A stretch of DNA of 64,000 nucleotides from Actinomycetota bacterium. Its GTDB lineage: Bacteria > Actinomycetota > Aquicultoria > Aquicultorales > Aquicultoraceae. The DNA lies in NCBI GenBank assembly GCA_018333515.1, contig JAGXSZ010000035.1:1-64000 (forward strand), in the 5' to 3' direction. The number at the start of each line of letters is the position of its first letter. Within the stretch, counting starts at the first letter, position 1. A model generated the notes under the pieces. It worked only from the letters and a program-made list of their open reading frames with translations. It ran no database searches and had not been told where the DNA came from. Shown one piece after another: positions 9,095-18,203 of this stretch. A program made the translations under genes and the position numbers.

Positions 9095-9460
9095 ATGGGC
9101 AAGACAGCAGAAAAGCTAATTGCGAGGTTGAGAAGACACCAAAGGGTGCGCAAGAACGTATTCGGCATGGAAGACAGGCCTCGTTTGGCGGTTTTCCGCA
9201 GCACCAACCATATATACACCCAGATTATCAACGATACGGAGGGTGTAACGTTGGTCGCGGCGTCAACGGCCGATAAGGAGTTGAAGTCGTTGAAGACCGG
9301 CGGCAATATAGAGGCCGCGAAGAAGGTCGGCGAACTCATCGCCAAGAGGGCGCTCGAAAAGAAGATCGAGACCGTCGTCTTCGACAGGGGCGGGTTTCTC
9401 TATCACGGCCGCGTCAAAGCGTTGGCGGATGCCGCCCGTGAAGCGGGCCTGAAATTTTAA
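9095..9460 (+). CDS. rplR: 50S ribosomal protein L18
   Basis: L18 (121 residues) binds 5S rRNA together with L5. [20 protein letters not shown] and the closing [21 protein letters not shown]-type stretch are characteristic. GTGGAGG precedes ATG 9095. It is placed normally between rplF and rpsE. Confidence 0.98.
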   Translation: MGKTAEKLIARLRRHQRVRKNVFGMEDRPRLAVFRSTNHIYTQIINDTEGVTLVAASTADKELKSLKTGGNIEAAKKVGELIAKRALEKKIETVVFDRGGFLYHGRVKALADAAREAGLKF

Positions 9461-9541
9461 GAGGACTAGTTGGGCTATCTAGCAGTAAACGATTTACAAA
9501 TGCGACGATAGTGTGATTTCTGATAGGTAAGGGGGAAATGC

Positions 9542-10048
9542 GTGAAGAAGAAGATTAATCCGGAAGAGCTTGAACTCGAGGAAAAGGTAGTAAATATCAA
9601 CAGGGTCTCGAAGGTCGTCAAGGGCGGTCGCAGGTTTAGTCTGAGCGCGCTCGTAGTCGTAGGCGACCGCAACGGCCATGTCGGCATAGGTTTCGGCAAA
9701 GGCCGCGAAGTGCCGGTCGCAATCACTAAAGGCGTCCAGGATGCCAAAAAGAACCTCTTTCGCGTCCCGTTGCACGGCTCGACAATACCGCATGAGGTTG
9801 TCGGTGTCTTTGGGGCCGGGCGAGTCCTTCTCAAACCGGCTTCCGAGGGTACCGGTGTTATCGCGGGCGGCCCGGTAAGAGCCGTTCTCGAACTAGCGGG
9901 CATAGACGACATCTTGACCAAATCATTGGGTACGCAAAACCCGATTAACATGTTGCGCGCCACGGTAACGGGCTTGAAGTCTCTGAAGACCCCGAAAGAG
10001 GTCGCCGCATTGCGTGGAAAAACTCTCGATGAAATACTCGGAAAATAA
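9542..10048 (+). CDS. rpsE: 30S ribosomal protein S5
   Basis: S5 (168 residues) contributes to decoding accuracy and the mRNA helicase activity of the 30S subunit. The double-stranded RNA-binding segment ([16 protein letters not shown]) and the C-terminal [17 protein letters not shown] pattern are clear. Start is GTG 9542 after AAGGGGGA. Residues following GTG are KKKINPEEL, a short charged leader common in this family. Confidence 0.98.
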   Translation: MKKKINPEELELEEKVVNINRVSKVVKGGRRFSLSALVVVGDRNGHVGIGFGKGREVPVAITKGVQDAKKNLFRVPLHGSTIPHEVVGVFGAGRVLLKPASEGTGVIAGGPVRAVLELAGIDDILTKSLGTQNPINMLRATVTGLKSLKTPKEVAALRGKTLDEILGK

Positions 10049-10090
10049 CGGAAGTAATTGGCGACACGAGGCCGATTGGGAGGAAGTACG

Positions 10091-10273
10091 TTGGCTAAAC
10101 TAAAGGTAACTCAGGTCAGAAGCGCGATTGGCCGTAACGTTATGCAAAAAAAGACGATTCGCGCATTGGGCCTAAAGAGGCTCAGGCACACCGTTGAGCA
10201 CGAGGACAGGCCGGAAATCAGGGGCATGATCAACAAAGTCAGGCATCTCTTGGAAGTAGAAGAGGTCGGCTAA
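10091..10273 (+). CDS. rpmD: 50S ribosomal protein L30
   Basis: L30 (60 residues) is a small 50S protein. LKVTQVRSAIGRNVMQKKTI and RALGLKRLRHTVEHED match the family well. The frame is open from TTG 10058. TTG 10091 is chosen because GGGAGG lies at 10078-10083 and the result is the standard length. It stands between rpsE and rplO as expected. Confidence 0.95.
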   Translation: MAKLKVTQVRSAIGRNVMQKKTIRALGLKRLRHTVEHEDRPEIRGMINKVRHLLEVEEVG

Positions 10274-10320
10274 TAGCCCTGCGCGAGAATTAGGTTACGC
10301 TGCGACCGGTTGACGGCATG

Positions 10321-10343
10321 GTTTTTGAAGGAGCTTCAAAAAC
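10321..10343. other. Perfect 10-bp hairpin in rpmD-rplO spacer
   Basis: GTTTTTGAAG (10321-10330) and CTTCAAAAAC (10334-10343) are exact reverse complements separated by GAG. The 192-nt spacer before rplO is otherwise AT-rich and has no gene. No U-tract follows the stem, so simple termination is unlikely. It may act on mRNA processing or stability. Confidence 0.6.
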
Positions 10344-10465
10344 GACAATTAGGCCTGGTAATAGAGTTTTAGTGCAATTATAATTACGTAATGGTGGTTA
10401 GCATAAAACCCGGCCGTAGCGTGCCGAGTTAAGTTTTGTGTCAAATTTTTAGGAGGATTACAGCG

Positions 10466-10912
10466 ATGCGGTTACACGAGCTGTCACCCGCTCCGGGTGC
10501 TGTGAAGAAGAAAAAAAGGGTTGGACGGGGTCCGGGTTCCGGGCACGGCAAGACCGCTACTCGCGGAACAAAAGGACAGAAGTCCCGTTCCGGCGGCGGC
10601 AAAGGCGCAGCCTTTGAAGGTGGTCAAACACCGATATATAGACGATTACCGAAATTACCCGGATTTAAGAACCGTTTTAAGAAGGTATATTCACTCGTCA
10701 ATATCGAACAATTGAATATATTCGAAAGCGGCGCAATCGTCGATGCGGCGAGTATGCAGCAGGCGGGATTAGTCAAAAAGGCGGATATGCCGGTCAAGGT
10801 ACTGGGGCGCGGGGAGATCACAAAAGCGCTGACAGTCAAAGCCAATCAATTTAGCGGCACAGCGATTACCAAAATTGAAAGAGCCGGCGGAAAGGCAGAG
10901 AGTCTCAAATGA
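10466..10912 (+). CDS. rplO: 50S ribosomal protein L15
   Basis: L15 (148 residues) is a late 50S assembly protein. The glycine-rich N-terminus (GRGPGSGHGKTATRGTKGQK) and FEGGQTPIYRRLPK are diagnostic. ATG 10466 follows AGGAGG at 10451-10456. The stop overlaps the secY start in ATGA (10909-10912). Confidence 0.98.
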   Translation: MRLHELSPAPGAVKKKKRVGRGPGSGHGKTATRGTKGQKSRSGGGKGAAFEGGQTPIYRRLPKLPGFKNRFKKVYSLVNIEQLNIFESGAIVDAASMQQAGLVKKADMPVKVLGRGEITKALTVKANQFSGTAITKIERAGGKAESLK

Positions 10913-12177
10913 TAGAAGCCGTAGCAAACGCTTTTAAAGTACCGGATTTAAAAAGACGCATCTATTTTACTCTGGCGATGATGGCCGTCTATCGTTTCGG
11001 CGCGCACATTCCGGTTCCCGGTGTCGATGTGGGCGCACTGAAGGACCTTTTTGCGCAGACGCCTCTCCTCGGGTTCTTGGATTTATTCGCGGGCGGCGCC
11101 CTATCGAATTTCGCCATCTTCGCGCTAGGCATCATGCCGTATATCACGGCCTCCATTATCATGCAGCTATTGACCATCGTCATTCCGACGCTTGGCCAAT
11201 GGGCGAAAGAGGGCGAGGTAGGGCAGCGTAAGATAACCCAGTATACGCGTTATCTTACGCTCGTTCTGGCAACGGTCAACTCCATAGGCTTAACGGTCTT
11301 CTTCGAGCGGGCGCTGAGGGATTTCGGCGCGCCGCCGTTTAGCTTCGGCGATAAAGCGCTGATAGTCATAACGTTGGTTGCGGGAACCGCTCTCGTCATG
11401 TGGCTCGGCGAGCTTATCACCCAGCGCGGCATCGGAAACGGCATGTCTATATTGATCTTCGCCAGCATCATCGCCCGACTGCCGGAAGGCATAGTCGCGA
11501 CGAGCCAGACCGGAGGCGCCTTAATGGTAATCGGGCTAGTCGTCATCTTGCTCGGCATCGTCGTCGGAATCATATTTGTCGAGCGCGCCCAGCGGAGAAT
11601 ACCGGTTCAATATGCCAAGCGAGTCGTGGGGAGAAAGGTATACGGCGGGTCGAGCACTTATATACCGCTCAAGGTCAATTCCGCCGGTGTTATTCCTATC
11701 ATCTTCGCCTCGTCGGTATTGTTGTTCCCGGCGACATTTACACAGTTCTTCCCAGGCGGCTTTGCGCGCACGGTGGACCGGCTGCTCGACCCGAACGGCG
11801 GGGTTTATCTGACCGCCTACGCGGTGTTGGTAATATTCTTCACCTATTTCTATACGGCTATCATTTTCAATCCGATAGACATCTCGGACAATATGAAGAA
11901 GTACGGCGGCTTCATACCGGGCGTTCGCCCCGGAAAGCCGACCGCCACATACCTCGACCGCGTGTTGACCAGAATCACGCTTCCCGGAGCGTTTTTCCTG
12001 GCGATGGTCGCGGTCGTGCCGACAATCATCGGCGGGTTATTTAACATACCGTTCTTCACCGGCCAGAATTTCGGCGGCACCTCGCTTTTGATTATGGTCG
12101 GTGTCGCGTTGGAGACGATGCGCCAGATAGAGTCGCAGCTTTTAATGCGGCACTATGACGGCTTCTTGAAGAAATAG
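10909..12177 (+). CDS. secY: Protein translocase subunit SecY
   Basis: SecY (422 residues) is the channel of the Sec translocon. It shows ten hydrophobic segments, the plug-proximal [12 protein letters not shown] region, the [14 protein letters not shown] cytosolic loop, and [23 protein letters not shown] near TM8. It is coupled to rplO by a 4-nt overlap and lies ahead of adk and map, the common Gram-positive spc operon ending. Confidence 0.98.
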   Translation: MIEAVANAFKVPDLKRRIYFTLAMMAVYRFGAHIPVPGVDVGALKDLFAQTPLLGFLDLFAGGALSNFAIFALGIMPYITASIIMQLLTIVIPTLGQWAKEGEVGQRKITQYTRYLTLVLATVNSIGLTVFFERALRDFGAPPFSFGDKALIVITLVAGTALVMWLGELITQRGIGNGMSILIFASIIARLPEGIVATSQTGGALMVIGLVVILLGIVVGIIFVERAQRRIPVQYAKRVVGRKVYGGSSTYIPLKVNSAGVIPIIFASSVLLFPATFTQFFPGGFARTVDRLLDPNGGVYLTAYAVLVIFFTYFYTAIIFNPIDISDNMKKYGGFIPGVRPGKPTATYLDRVLTRITLPGAFFLAMVAVVPTIIGGLFNIPFFTGQNFGGTSLLIMVGVALETMRQIESQLLMRHYDGFLKK

Positions 12178-12237
12178 CCGCCGCCGGCGGAGAGCGGCTA
12201 AAGGATAGCGGCTAGCTATAAAGAGAAAGGAGCAAAT

Positions 12238-12885
12238 GTGAACGTAATATTATTGGGACCTCCCGGAGCGGGAAAAGGAACGCAGGCCGAGGGAATCGTC
12301 AAGGAGTATGGTTTGGTCCATATCTCGACCGGCGACATGCTCAGGGCCGCTGTAAAAAACGGCACCGAGATGGGTCTTAAGGCGCAGGAATATATGACTA
12401 AAGGCGCGCTAGTACCCGATGAGGTCGTCGTTGGAATAGTCCGGGATCGTATCGTGGAGCCCGATTGCGAGAAAGGCTTCTTACTCGACGGATTCCCGCG
12501 GACGGTCGGACAAGCCGACGAACTCGACAAAGCGCTTAAAACGATGGGTAAAAACATCGACGCGGTTGTAAATATAGTCGTTGGGGACGAGGAGCTACTC
12601 GGCAGGTTGACCGGCAGGCGTATATGCAAGGCTTGCCAGCGTCCATACCATATGATGTTCAAACCCCCGGCGACCGAGGGCGTATGCGAGTGCGGCGGCG
12701 AACTCTATCAGCGCGCGGACGATAACGACGAGACGGTCAAGAATCGCCTCGATGTGTATCACAACCAGACCTCACCGCTTATCGAGTATTATTCAAAACA
12801 AGGTATCATCATCGACATCGACGGAGCAAAGTCGGTGAACGAGGTATTCGACCAGATAAACACCGCCCTTAAGGCGAAGGTATGA
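12238..12885 (+). CDS. adk: Adenylate kinase, zinc-type LID
   Basis: Adenylate kinase interconverts ATP + AMP and 2 ADP. The protein (215 residues) has the P-loop GPPGAGKGT, the AMP-binding STGDMLR and the DGFPRTVGQAD motif. The long LID has a zinc knuckle C-x2-C (CKAC), 16 residues, then C-x1-C (CEC), one residue shorter than the usual C-x2-C second pair. Start is GTG 12238 after AAAGGAG. The stop overlaps map in ATGA (12882-12885). Confidence 0.97.
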   Translation: MNVILLGPPGAGKGTQAEGIVKEYGLVHISTGDMLRAAVKNGTEMGLKAQEYMTKGALVPDEVVVGIVRDRIVEPDCEKGFLLDGFPRTVGQADELDKALKTMGKNIDAVVNIVVGDEELLGRLTGRRICKACQRPYHMMFKPPATEGVCECGGELYQRADDNDETVKNRLDVYHNQTSPLIEYYSKQGIIIDIDGAKSVNEVFDQINTALKAKV

Positions 12886-13628
12886 TCATAAAGAAAAGTG
12901 CGGATGAAATCGCTACGATGCGGCGTGCCGGCCGTATAGTCGCGAAGACCCTGGAGTTCATTGAAAAAAAGATAGAACCCGGAGTGCTGACGGAACAACT
13001 CGACGCGGCGGCGGAAGAGTTCATCCGCGAAAGCGGCGCGAGACCCGCTTTCAAGGGTTACAAGGGATTTCCCGCCTCTATCTGCGCCTCGCTCAATGAA
13101 GTCGTAGTCCATGGGATCCCCGGCAAGAGAAGGTTACAGGAAGGGGATATAATCAGCATCGACGTGGGCACGGAAGTCGATGGTTATTATGCCGATGCCG
13201 CCGCGACATTTCCGGTCGGCGAGATATCGGTCGAGGCGCGGAGACTGATAGACGTCACGAAGCGCTCGCTCGAAGACGCAATCGCGAAGTGCGTCGAGGG
13301 CAACTATCTCTATGATGTCTCGCATGCCATTCAGACGAGGGTCGAGGCGGCAGGGTATTCGGTCGTCCGGGAATTCGTCGGGCACGGGATTGGGCGCGAG
13401 ATGCACGAAGAGCCGCAAATTCCGAACTTCGGCTCACCGGGCAAGGGTCCGAGATTGCAGGCGGGAATGGTCTTTGCAATCGAGCCGATGGTCAATATCG
13501 GCGGTTACAAGGTCGAGATATTGCGGGACGAATGGACGGTCGTCACCGCCGACCGCACGCTCTCGGCGCACTTTGAGCATACGGTGGCGATTACGCGAGA
13601 AGAACCGGTCTTATTGACGGTACTGTAG
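12882..13628 (+). CDS. map: Methionine aminopeptidase, type I
   Basis: Map removes the initiator methionine from nascent proteins. The 248-residue sequence has the five metal ligands of the family: two Asp in DVGTEVDGYYADAA, His in GHGIGREMHEEP, Glu in FAIEPMV and Glu in HFEHTVAI. There is no N-terminal extension. It is translationally coupled to adk by a 4-nt overlap and is the last gene before the infA promoter. Confidence 0.97.
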   Translation: MIIKKSADEIATMRRAGRIVAKTLEFIEKKIEPGVLTEQLDAAAEEFIRESGARPAFKGYKGFPASICASLNEVVVHGIPGKRRLQEGDIISIDVGTEVDGYYADAAATFPVGEISVEARRLIDVTKRSLEDAIAKCVEGNYLYDVSHAIQTRVEAAGYSVVREFVGHGIGREMHEEPQIPNFGSPGKGPRLQAGMVFAIEPMVNIGGYKVEILRDEWTVVTADRTLSAHFEHTVAITREEPVLLTVL

Positions 13629-13654
13629 ACGGAGTAATTATCTTTTGATATAAT
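13626..13654 (+). promoter_or_regulatory. Sigma70-type promoter for infA-rplQ
   Basis: TAGACG (13626-13631, 4 of 6 to TTGACA) is separated by 17 nt from a perfect TATAAT (13649-13654), with the extended -10 dinucleotide TG at 13646-13647. It overlaps the end of map and would start transcription near 13661, giving a leader of roughly 185 nt before infA. Confidence 0.7.
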
Positions 13655-13675
13655 GTATTTTTGTGGTTAGACACC

Positions 13676-13800
13676 AAAGATAAACGATATCTTTCGTCTT
13701 ATCTTCGTGAGGATATATAGCTATAGCGGCGGCGGCTAATGACTCGCTGCCCCAAGCTAGCGATGTGAGGGCGGGAGCCCGGAGGGTAAACTAACCGGGC
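13676..13800 (+). promoter_or_regulatory. Structured infA leader with alternative pairings
   Basis: AAAGAT at 13676-13681 can pair with ATCTTT at 13689-13694. The overlapping AAGATAA (13677-13683) can instead pair with TTATCTT at 13699-13705. Farther down, GCCCGG (13777-13782) pairs with CCGGGC (13795-13800). Mutually exclusive stems in a long leader suggest post-transcriptional control, but no known leader class was recognised. Confidence 0.35.
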
Positions 13801-13845
13801 GGTCCTGTGAGTTGTAGCAATAGGCCCAGTGGGGGTAAGTAAGCG

Positions 13846-14067
13846 GTGCCAAGAAAAGAAGACGCGATAGAAGTCGAAGGCAAGGTAATCGAGCCTTTAC
13901 CAAATGCGATGTTTCGGGTCGAACTCGATAACGGCCATAAAGTGCTCGCGCATATCTCAGGTAAGATGCGAATGCATTATATCCGTATTCTGCCGGGGGA
14001 CCGGGTGGTAGTCGAGCTGTCGCCCTACGATTTGACCAGGGGGCGTATAGTCTATAGGTTCAAGTAG
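13846..14067 (+). CDS. infA: Translation initiation factor IF-1
   Basis: IF-1 (73 residues) is an OB-fold protein that occupies the A site during initiation. [32 protein letters not shown] and [17 protein letters not shown] are all conserved, and the overall form is closest to actinobacterial IF-1 as I know it. Start is GTG 13846 with GGGGGT at 13831-13836. It is the first gene of the alpha-type operon behind its own promoter. Confidence 0.97.
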   Translation: MPRKEDAIEVEGKVIEPLPNAMFRVELDNGHKVLAHISGKMRMHYIRILPGDRVVVELSPYDLTRGRIVYRFK

Positions 14068-14098
14068 TCGGTAGAACTCGTGTCGTTTGGAGGAAGAA

Positions 14099-14212
14099 AT
14101 GAAAGTAAGACCATCTGTAAAACGCATATGTGAGAAGTGCAAGATAATAAAGAGGCACGGCAGGGTTTTGGTGATTTGTGAGAACCCGCGCCACAAGCAG
14201 CGCCAGGGGTAA
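14099..14212 (+). CDS. rpmJ: 50S ribosomal protein L36, zinc form
   Basis: This short gene encodes 37 residues: [17 protein letters not shown], then [20 protein letters not shown]. Zinc ligands are C11, C14, C27 and H32, the C+ type of L36. GGAGG at 14089-14093 precedes ATG 14099. Its position between infA and rpsM is standard. Confidence 0.97.
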   Translation: MKVRPSVKRICEKCKIIKRHGRVLVICENPRHKQRQG

Positions 14213-14305
14213 TTAGCTGCCGGGCAAGAGGGCGCCGTTTTCATGGCGGCGCCGGACGCATTTCGATATTTTAGAGTTTGAGCTGTTTGGAGGAGGTTTA
14301 AGGAT

Positions 14306-14677
14306 TTGGCACGTATAGCAGGCGTTGATCTGCCAAGAGAGAAGAGAGTCGAGATAGGCTTAACATATATTTATGGTATCGGTCTTTCGAAAGCTCGTGA
14401 GATTTTGGCGGGTTCAGCCATTAGCGTCGATACGAGGGTGCGCAATCTGACCGAAGAAGAGGTTATCAGGCTTCGTGAGTACATCGACAAGAACCTCAAG
14501 GTCGAGGGTGACCTGCGTCGCGAAGTGTCTCAGAACATCAAACGTCTTATGGAGATAGGATGTTATCGCGGCTTGAGACACCGCCGGGGTCTACCCGTTC
14601 GCGGGCAACGGACACATACCAATGCGCGCACTCGAAAAGGTCCGCGCAGAGCCGTCGGCGCAAAGCGTAAGAAATAG
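14306..14677 (+). CDS. rpsM: 30S ribosomal protein S13
   Basis: S13 (123 residues) forms intersubunit bridges at the 30S head. [24 protein letters not shown] and the C-terminal [20 protein letters not shown] are diagnostic. Start is TTG 14306 after GGAGGAGG at 14289-14296. It leads the rpsM-rpsK-rpsD-rpoA-rplQ block. Confidence 0.98.
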   Translation: MARIAGVDLPREKRVEIGLTYIYGIGLSKAREILAGSAISVDTRVRNLTEEEVIRLREYIDKNLKVEGDLRREVSQNIKRLMEIGCYRGLRHRRGLPVRGQRTHTNARTRKGPRRAVGAKRKK

Positions 14678-14766
14678 ATAGTGTAATAAAAGTGAGGGAT
14701 TCGGATATCGATGGTATTCGTTCCAAAATCGAATTTGTGATTCACACGTAAGGAGGTTAGAGCTTC

Positions 14767-15162
14767 TTGGCTAAGAAAAAGACGGTCACAAGAGTAAAGC
14801 GCAGAGAGCGCAAGAACATCGTACATGGCGCTGCCCATATACAGAGCACGTTTAACAACACGATTGTCACAATCACCGACCAACAGGGCAATACTATAGC
14901 TTGGCAGAGCGCGGGCGCCTCGGGTTTCAAGGGGTCTCGTAAGAGTACGCCGTTTGCCGCTCAGGTGGCGGCGGAAGCTGTCGCTAAAAAAGCGCAAGAG
15001 CACGGAATGAAGAGGGTGGATGTTTATGTGAAGGGTCCGGGCGCCGGTCGTGAGACCGCAATCAGGACCTTACAGGCGAACGGCTTGGAAGTCGCCGGAA
15101 TCACCGACGTGACGCCGGTGCCGCATAACGGCTGCCGCCCTAGAAAAAGGAGAAGAGTGTAG
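14767..15162 (+). CDS. rpsK: 30S ribosomal protein S11
   Basis: S11 (131 residues) lines the mRNA exit channel of the platform. [29 protein letters not shown] and the C-terminal [15 protein letters not shown] are family signatures. Translation starts at TTG 14767, with AAGGAGG about 10 nt upstream. It ends 3 nt before rpsD. Confidence 0.98.
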   Translation: MAKKKTVTRVKRRERKNIVHGAAHIQSTFNNTIVTITDQQGNTIAWQSAGASGFKGSRKSTPFAAQVAAEAVAKKAQEHGMKRVDVYVKGPGAGRETAIRTLQANGLEVAGITDVTPVPHNGCRPRKRRRV

Positions 15163-15165
15163 GCT

Positions 15166-15783
15166 ATGGCAAGATATACCGGTCCTGTCTGTAAATTATG
15201 CAGAAGAGAGATGCAAAAGCTCTTCTTAAAGGGCGATAAGTGTTTGACCGACAAGTGCGCGATCGAGAGACGCCCATATCCGCCGGGCGAGCACGGTCGC
15301 GGCAGGCGTAAAGATTCAGAGTACTATCTGCAGTTGCGCGAGAAGCAAAAGACAAAGCGGATATATGGCGTTTTGGAGAAGCAATTCCGCAACTACTATG
15401 AACTCGCCGCTAAGACCAAGGGCATCACCGGCGAGAACTTGCTCCAAATCCTTGAGAGCCGTCTCGACAACGTTGTCTATCGCATGGGATTTGCGTTTTC
15501 GCGCGCGGTATCACGTCAGGACGTGCGCCATGGTCACATCACAGTCAACGGCCGCAAAGTAGATATCCCTTCGTTCCGCGTAAAACCGGGCGACGTGATA
15601 GCCGTGGCCGGGAATATCGCGCGCATGAAAGACGCGGCGGAGTCGGTCAACAAGGCGGCGGTACCGCCGTGGCTCGACGTGGATTATAAGAACCTGACCG
15701 CAAAAGTAACCGGGTTGGCGACACGCCAAGATATCGATATTCCGGTTCAAGAGAAGATGATCGTCGAGCTTTACTCGAAGTAA
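15166..15783 (+). CDS. rpsD: 30S ribosomal protein S4, zinc form
   Basis: S4 (205 residues) is a primary 16S binder and assembly initiator. Cysteines at 9, 12, 26 and 31 give the C+ zinc form; these are lost in many bacteria. The S4 RNA-binding domain follows ([35 protein letters not shown]). ATG 15166 lies right after rpsK, consistent with coupling. Confidence 0.98.
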   Translation: MARYTGPVCKLCRREMQKLFLKGDKCLTDKCAIERRPYPPGEHGRGRRKDSEYYLQLREKQKTKRIYGVLEKQFRNYYELAAKTKGITGENLLQILESRLDNVVYRMGFAFSRAVSRQDVRHGHITVNGRKVDIPSFRVKPGDVIAVAGNIARMKDAAESVNKAAVPPWLDVDYKNLTAKVTGLATRQDIDIPVQEKMIVELYSK

Positions 15784-15971
15784 TCTTAAACCTACGGGAT
15801 GCCGGTCTACGGCTATAGGTAGGATCGCATGGTCTTGGGGTAAGAGACTTTTGACGGGACGCTGGTTAAGCAAATCGAAGAGCGCGGCAGCTCATTGCTA
15901 CGAGTGGATTGCCGGCAGCGAAAAGCAGAATGCTAATAATAAAGTGACGGTTGCTAAGGAGGAATATATTA

Positions 15972-16904
15972 ATGTTAGATATCCGTAAGCCGAGTATCTC
16001 CGCGGAAGAGGCGCGAGAAAATGCCGCTCGCTTTAGTGTCGAGCCGCTGGAAAGAGGCTTCGGTTATACCTTAGGCAATTCGCTAAGAAGAGTTTTATTG
16101 TCATCTCTACCGGGTGCCGCGATAACATCGGTGAAAATCGAGGGTGTGGCACATGAGTTCGGCACTATCAAAGGGGTAAGGGAAGATGTCTCCGATATCA
16201 TCCTCAATCTCAAAGAGACGGTGTTAAGGCTCCACGGCGATGGGCCGGCGACCCTGCGGATTAATGCGAAAGGTCCGAAGGAAGTAACCGCCGCGGACAT
16301 AGAATATCCGGCTGATGTCGAGGTCATAAATCCCGACCTGTATATCGCCACTCTTAACGATGACGGCAAATTAGAGGTAGAGATGGTTGTCGAGCACGGG
16401 CGCGGTTACGTATCGGCCGAGCGGAACAAGAGGGCGTCGGACGCGATTGGCGTATTGCCGGTAGACTCGATATTCAGCCCGACCAAAAAGGTGACCTACT
16501 CTGTCGAGAACACGCGCGTCGGGCAGCGGACCGATTTCGACAAACTCATCCTCGAAGTCGAGACGAACGGCAGCATATCGCCTTTTGAGGCAGTCAGTGT
16601 CGCCGCTAGAATCGTCAACGACCACATGAACCTTTTCATGGAGCAGGCCATCGAGTTCTCGTCCGCGCCGATTTTTGTGACCGATGTCAACGAGCGAGAC
16701 AGGACGCTCGACTCGCCCATCGAGGACCTCGAGCTGTCGGTGCGTTCATACAATTGCTTAAAGCGGGAGGGCGTCAACACGGTGCAGGGACTCGTCGAGC
16801 TGAATGAAGCCGATCTCGTTAAGATAAGAAATTTTGGCGCGAAATCGATCGAAGAAGTCAAAGAAAAGCTGAAAGACCTGGGTCTTGCGCTAAAGTCTAG
16901 CTAG
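15972..16904 (+). CDS. rpoA: RNA polymerase alpha subunit
   Basis: Alpha (310 residues) nucleates RNA polymerase assembly. Its C-terminal domain contacts UP elements and activators. The N-terminal dimerisation domain (PLERGFGYTLGNSLRRVLLSS) and the alpha-CTD (ELSVRSYNCLKREGVNTVQ, LVKIRNFGAKSIEEVKEKL) are complete. The frame is open from 15951, but ATG 15972 has AAGGAGG upstream. A roughly 190-nt spacer with no gene separates it from rpsD. Confidence 0.98.
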   Translation: MLDIRKPSISAEEARENAARFSVEPLERGFGYTLGNSLRRVLLSSLPGAAITSVKIEGVAHEFGTIKGVREDVSDIILNLKETVLRLHGDGPATLRINAKGPKEVTAADIEYPADVEVINPDLYIATLNDDGKLEVEMVVEHGRGYVSAERNKRASDAIGVLPVDSIFSPTKKVTYSVENTRVGQRTDFDKLILEVETNGSISPFEAVSVAARIVNDHMNLFMEQAIEFSSAPIFVTDVNERDRTLDSPIEDLELSVRSYNCLKREGVNTVQGLVELNEADLVKIRNFGAKSIEEVKEKLKDLGLALKSS

Positions 16905-16916
16905 TAGGAGATAGGA

Positions 16917-17267
16917 ATGAGACACGCGAAAAAGGGAAGAAAAATCGGAACCAGTGCTCGCCACAGAGAGGCGATATTATCCGGTTTGGTGCGACAAATC
17001 ATAATCCACGAGCGGATTCAGACGACCGAAGCGAAGGCGAAAGAGGTACGGCCGGCGGTTGAGAAGATGATCACGCTGGGCAAGCGCGGTGACTTGCATG
17101 CAAGAAGGCAGGCACTGGCGAAGCTCGGCGACAAAGACACGGTCCACAAACTCTTCGCGGAGGTCGGCCCGCGCTTCGCCGAGCGAAACGGCGGCTATAC
17201 GCGGATTCTAAAACTCGGCCCGCGCCAGGGCGACGCCGCTCCCATGGCCCTTATCGAATTGGTCTAA
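16917..17267 (+). CDS. rplQ: 50S ribosomal protein L17
   Basis: L17 (116 residues) lies near the tunnel exit. [36 protein letters not shown] and [20 protein letters not shown] identify it. It is 12 nt downstream of rpoA and is the last gene of the operon, with a terminator following. Confidence 0.98.
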   Translation: MRHAKKGRKIGTSARHREAILSGLVRQIIIHERIQTTEAKAKEVRPAVEKMITLGKRGDLHARRQALAKLGDKDTVHKLFAEVGPRFAERNGGYTRILKLGPRQGDAAPMALIELV

Positions 17268-17322
17268 CAGGGCGCGGATATATGATTTTGGACGTATAGG
17301 TTAATTCTAAATATGCTAAGGT

Positions 17323-17361
17323 AAAGGCAAGAGCGATAATGCTTTTGCCTTTGTTGTTTTG
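17323..17361 (+). terminator. Rho-independent terminator after rplQ
   Basis: AAAGGCAA (17323-17330) pairs with TTGCCTTT (17345-17352), and inner AGC/GCT pairs extend the stem. GTTGTTTTG follows. The T tract is interrupted but U-rich. It lies about 55 nt after rplQ and 24 nt before the next gene, so it probably ends the alpha operon transcript. Confidence 0.65.
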
Positions 17362-17384
17362 GGAGCGATTCCCGAGGTTAGGTA

Positions 17385-18203
17385 ATGGTCGAGTTCAAAA
17401 ACGTCTCGTTCGACTACGGCGATGATGAAAACAAAATAAACGCGCTAAAAGATATCAGCCTAACCATCGAAGACGGCGAGTTCGTCGCGATTCTCGGCCA
17501 TAACGGCTCGGGCAAATCGACCTTGGCGCGCCTGATAAACGGGCTCCTTGCGCCGTCGCGCGGCGAGGTGCTCGTCGACGGCATCTCGACCGTCGACAGG
17601 AGCGCCGTCTGGCGTATCCGCCGGCGGGTCGGCATGGTCTTCCAGAACCCGGACAACCAGATTATCGCGTCGCGGGTCGAGGAAGACGTCGCTTTCGGGC
17701 CGGAGAACCTGGGGTGCGAACCGGCTGAGATAAGGGCGCGCGTCGATGAGGCGCTCGCGGCCGTCGGCATGCGCGACTTCGCCCACTTCGACCCGCATCT
17801 CCTTTCCGGGGGAGAGAAGCAGCGCGTCGCCATCGCCGGAGCGCTGGCGATGAGACCTAAGTATCTCGTCTTCGACGAGGCGACTTCGATGCTCGACCCC
17901 AGGGGACGCGAAGAGATAGTGGGGACCACGCGGCGGCTCAATAGCGACTACGGGATAACCGTCATCTTCATAACACATATCCCCGAGGAAGCGGCGCTCG
18001 CCGGCAGGGTCGTCGTTTTATCCGGGGGCACTATAGCGATGGACGGAGCGCCGCAAGCGGTCTTCGCCGACGTCGATGCCTTAGCCTCCCTCGGCGTCGG
18101 TGTGCCGAAAGCGCGCCTGCTCGCGCGCGGGCTGGAGCAGGCCGGAATCGACATCCCCGACAGTATCCTCACTGTAGACGATTTGGTGGCCGCGTTGTGT
18201 TGA
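17385..18203 (+). CDS. ecfA1: ECF transporter ATPase A1
   Basis: This 272-residue ABC ATPase is the first of the two nucleotide-binding subunits of an energy-coupling factor (vitamin/cobalt uptake) transporter. Walker A is GHNGSGKST (38-46), the Q-loop is FQNPDNQI (typical of EcfA), the signature is LSGGE (140-144) and Walker B is LVFDEAT (161-167). The C-terminal EcfA extension is present. It overlaps ecfA2 by 7 nt. No substrate-binding S protein is nearby, so this is the shared (group II) kind of module. Confidence 0.93.
   Translation: MVEFKNVSFDYGDDENKINALKDISLTIEDGEFVAILGHNGSGKSTLARLINGLLAPSRGEVLVDGISTVDRSAVWRIRRRVGMVFQNPDNQIIASRVEEDVAFGPENLGCEPAEIRARVDEALAAVGMRDFAHFDPHLLSGGEKQRVAIAGALAMRPKYLVFDEATSMLDPRGREEIVGTTRRLNSDYGITVIFITHIPEEAALAGRVVVLSGGTIAMDGAPQAVFADVDALASLGVGVPKARLLARGLEQAGIDIPDSILTVDDLVAALC

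Noticed and set aside
8551-9345. Long minus-strand ORF (264 codons) opposite rplF-rplR
   Set aside because: It lies antisense to two certain ribosomal genes, and its translation has no recognisable domain; it is a shadow of GC-biased codons.
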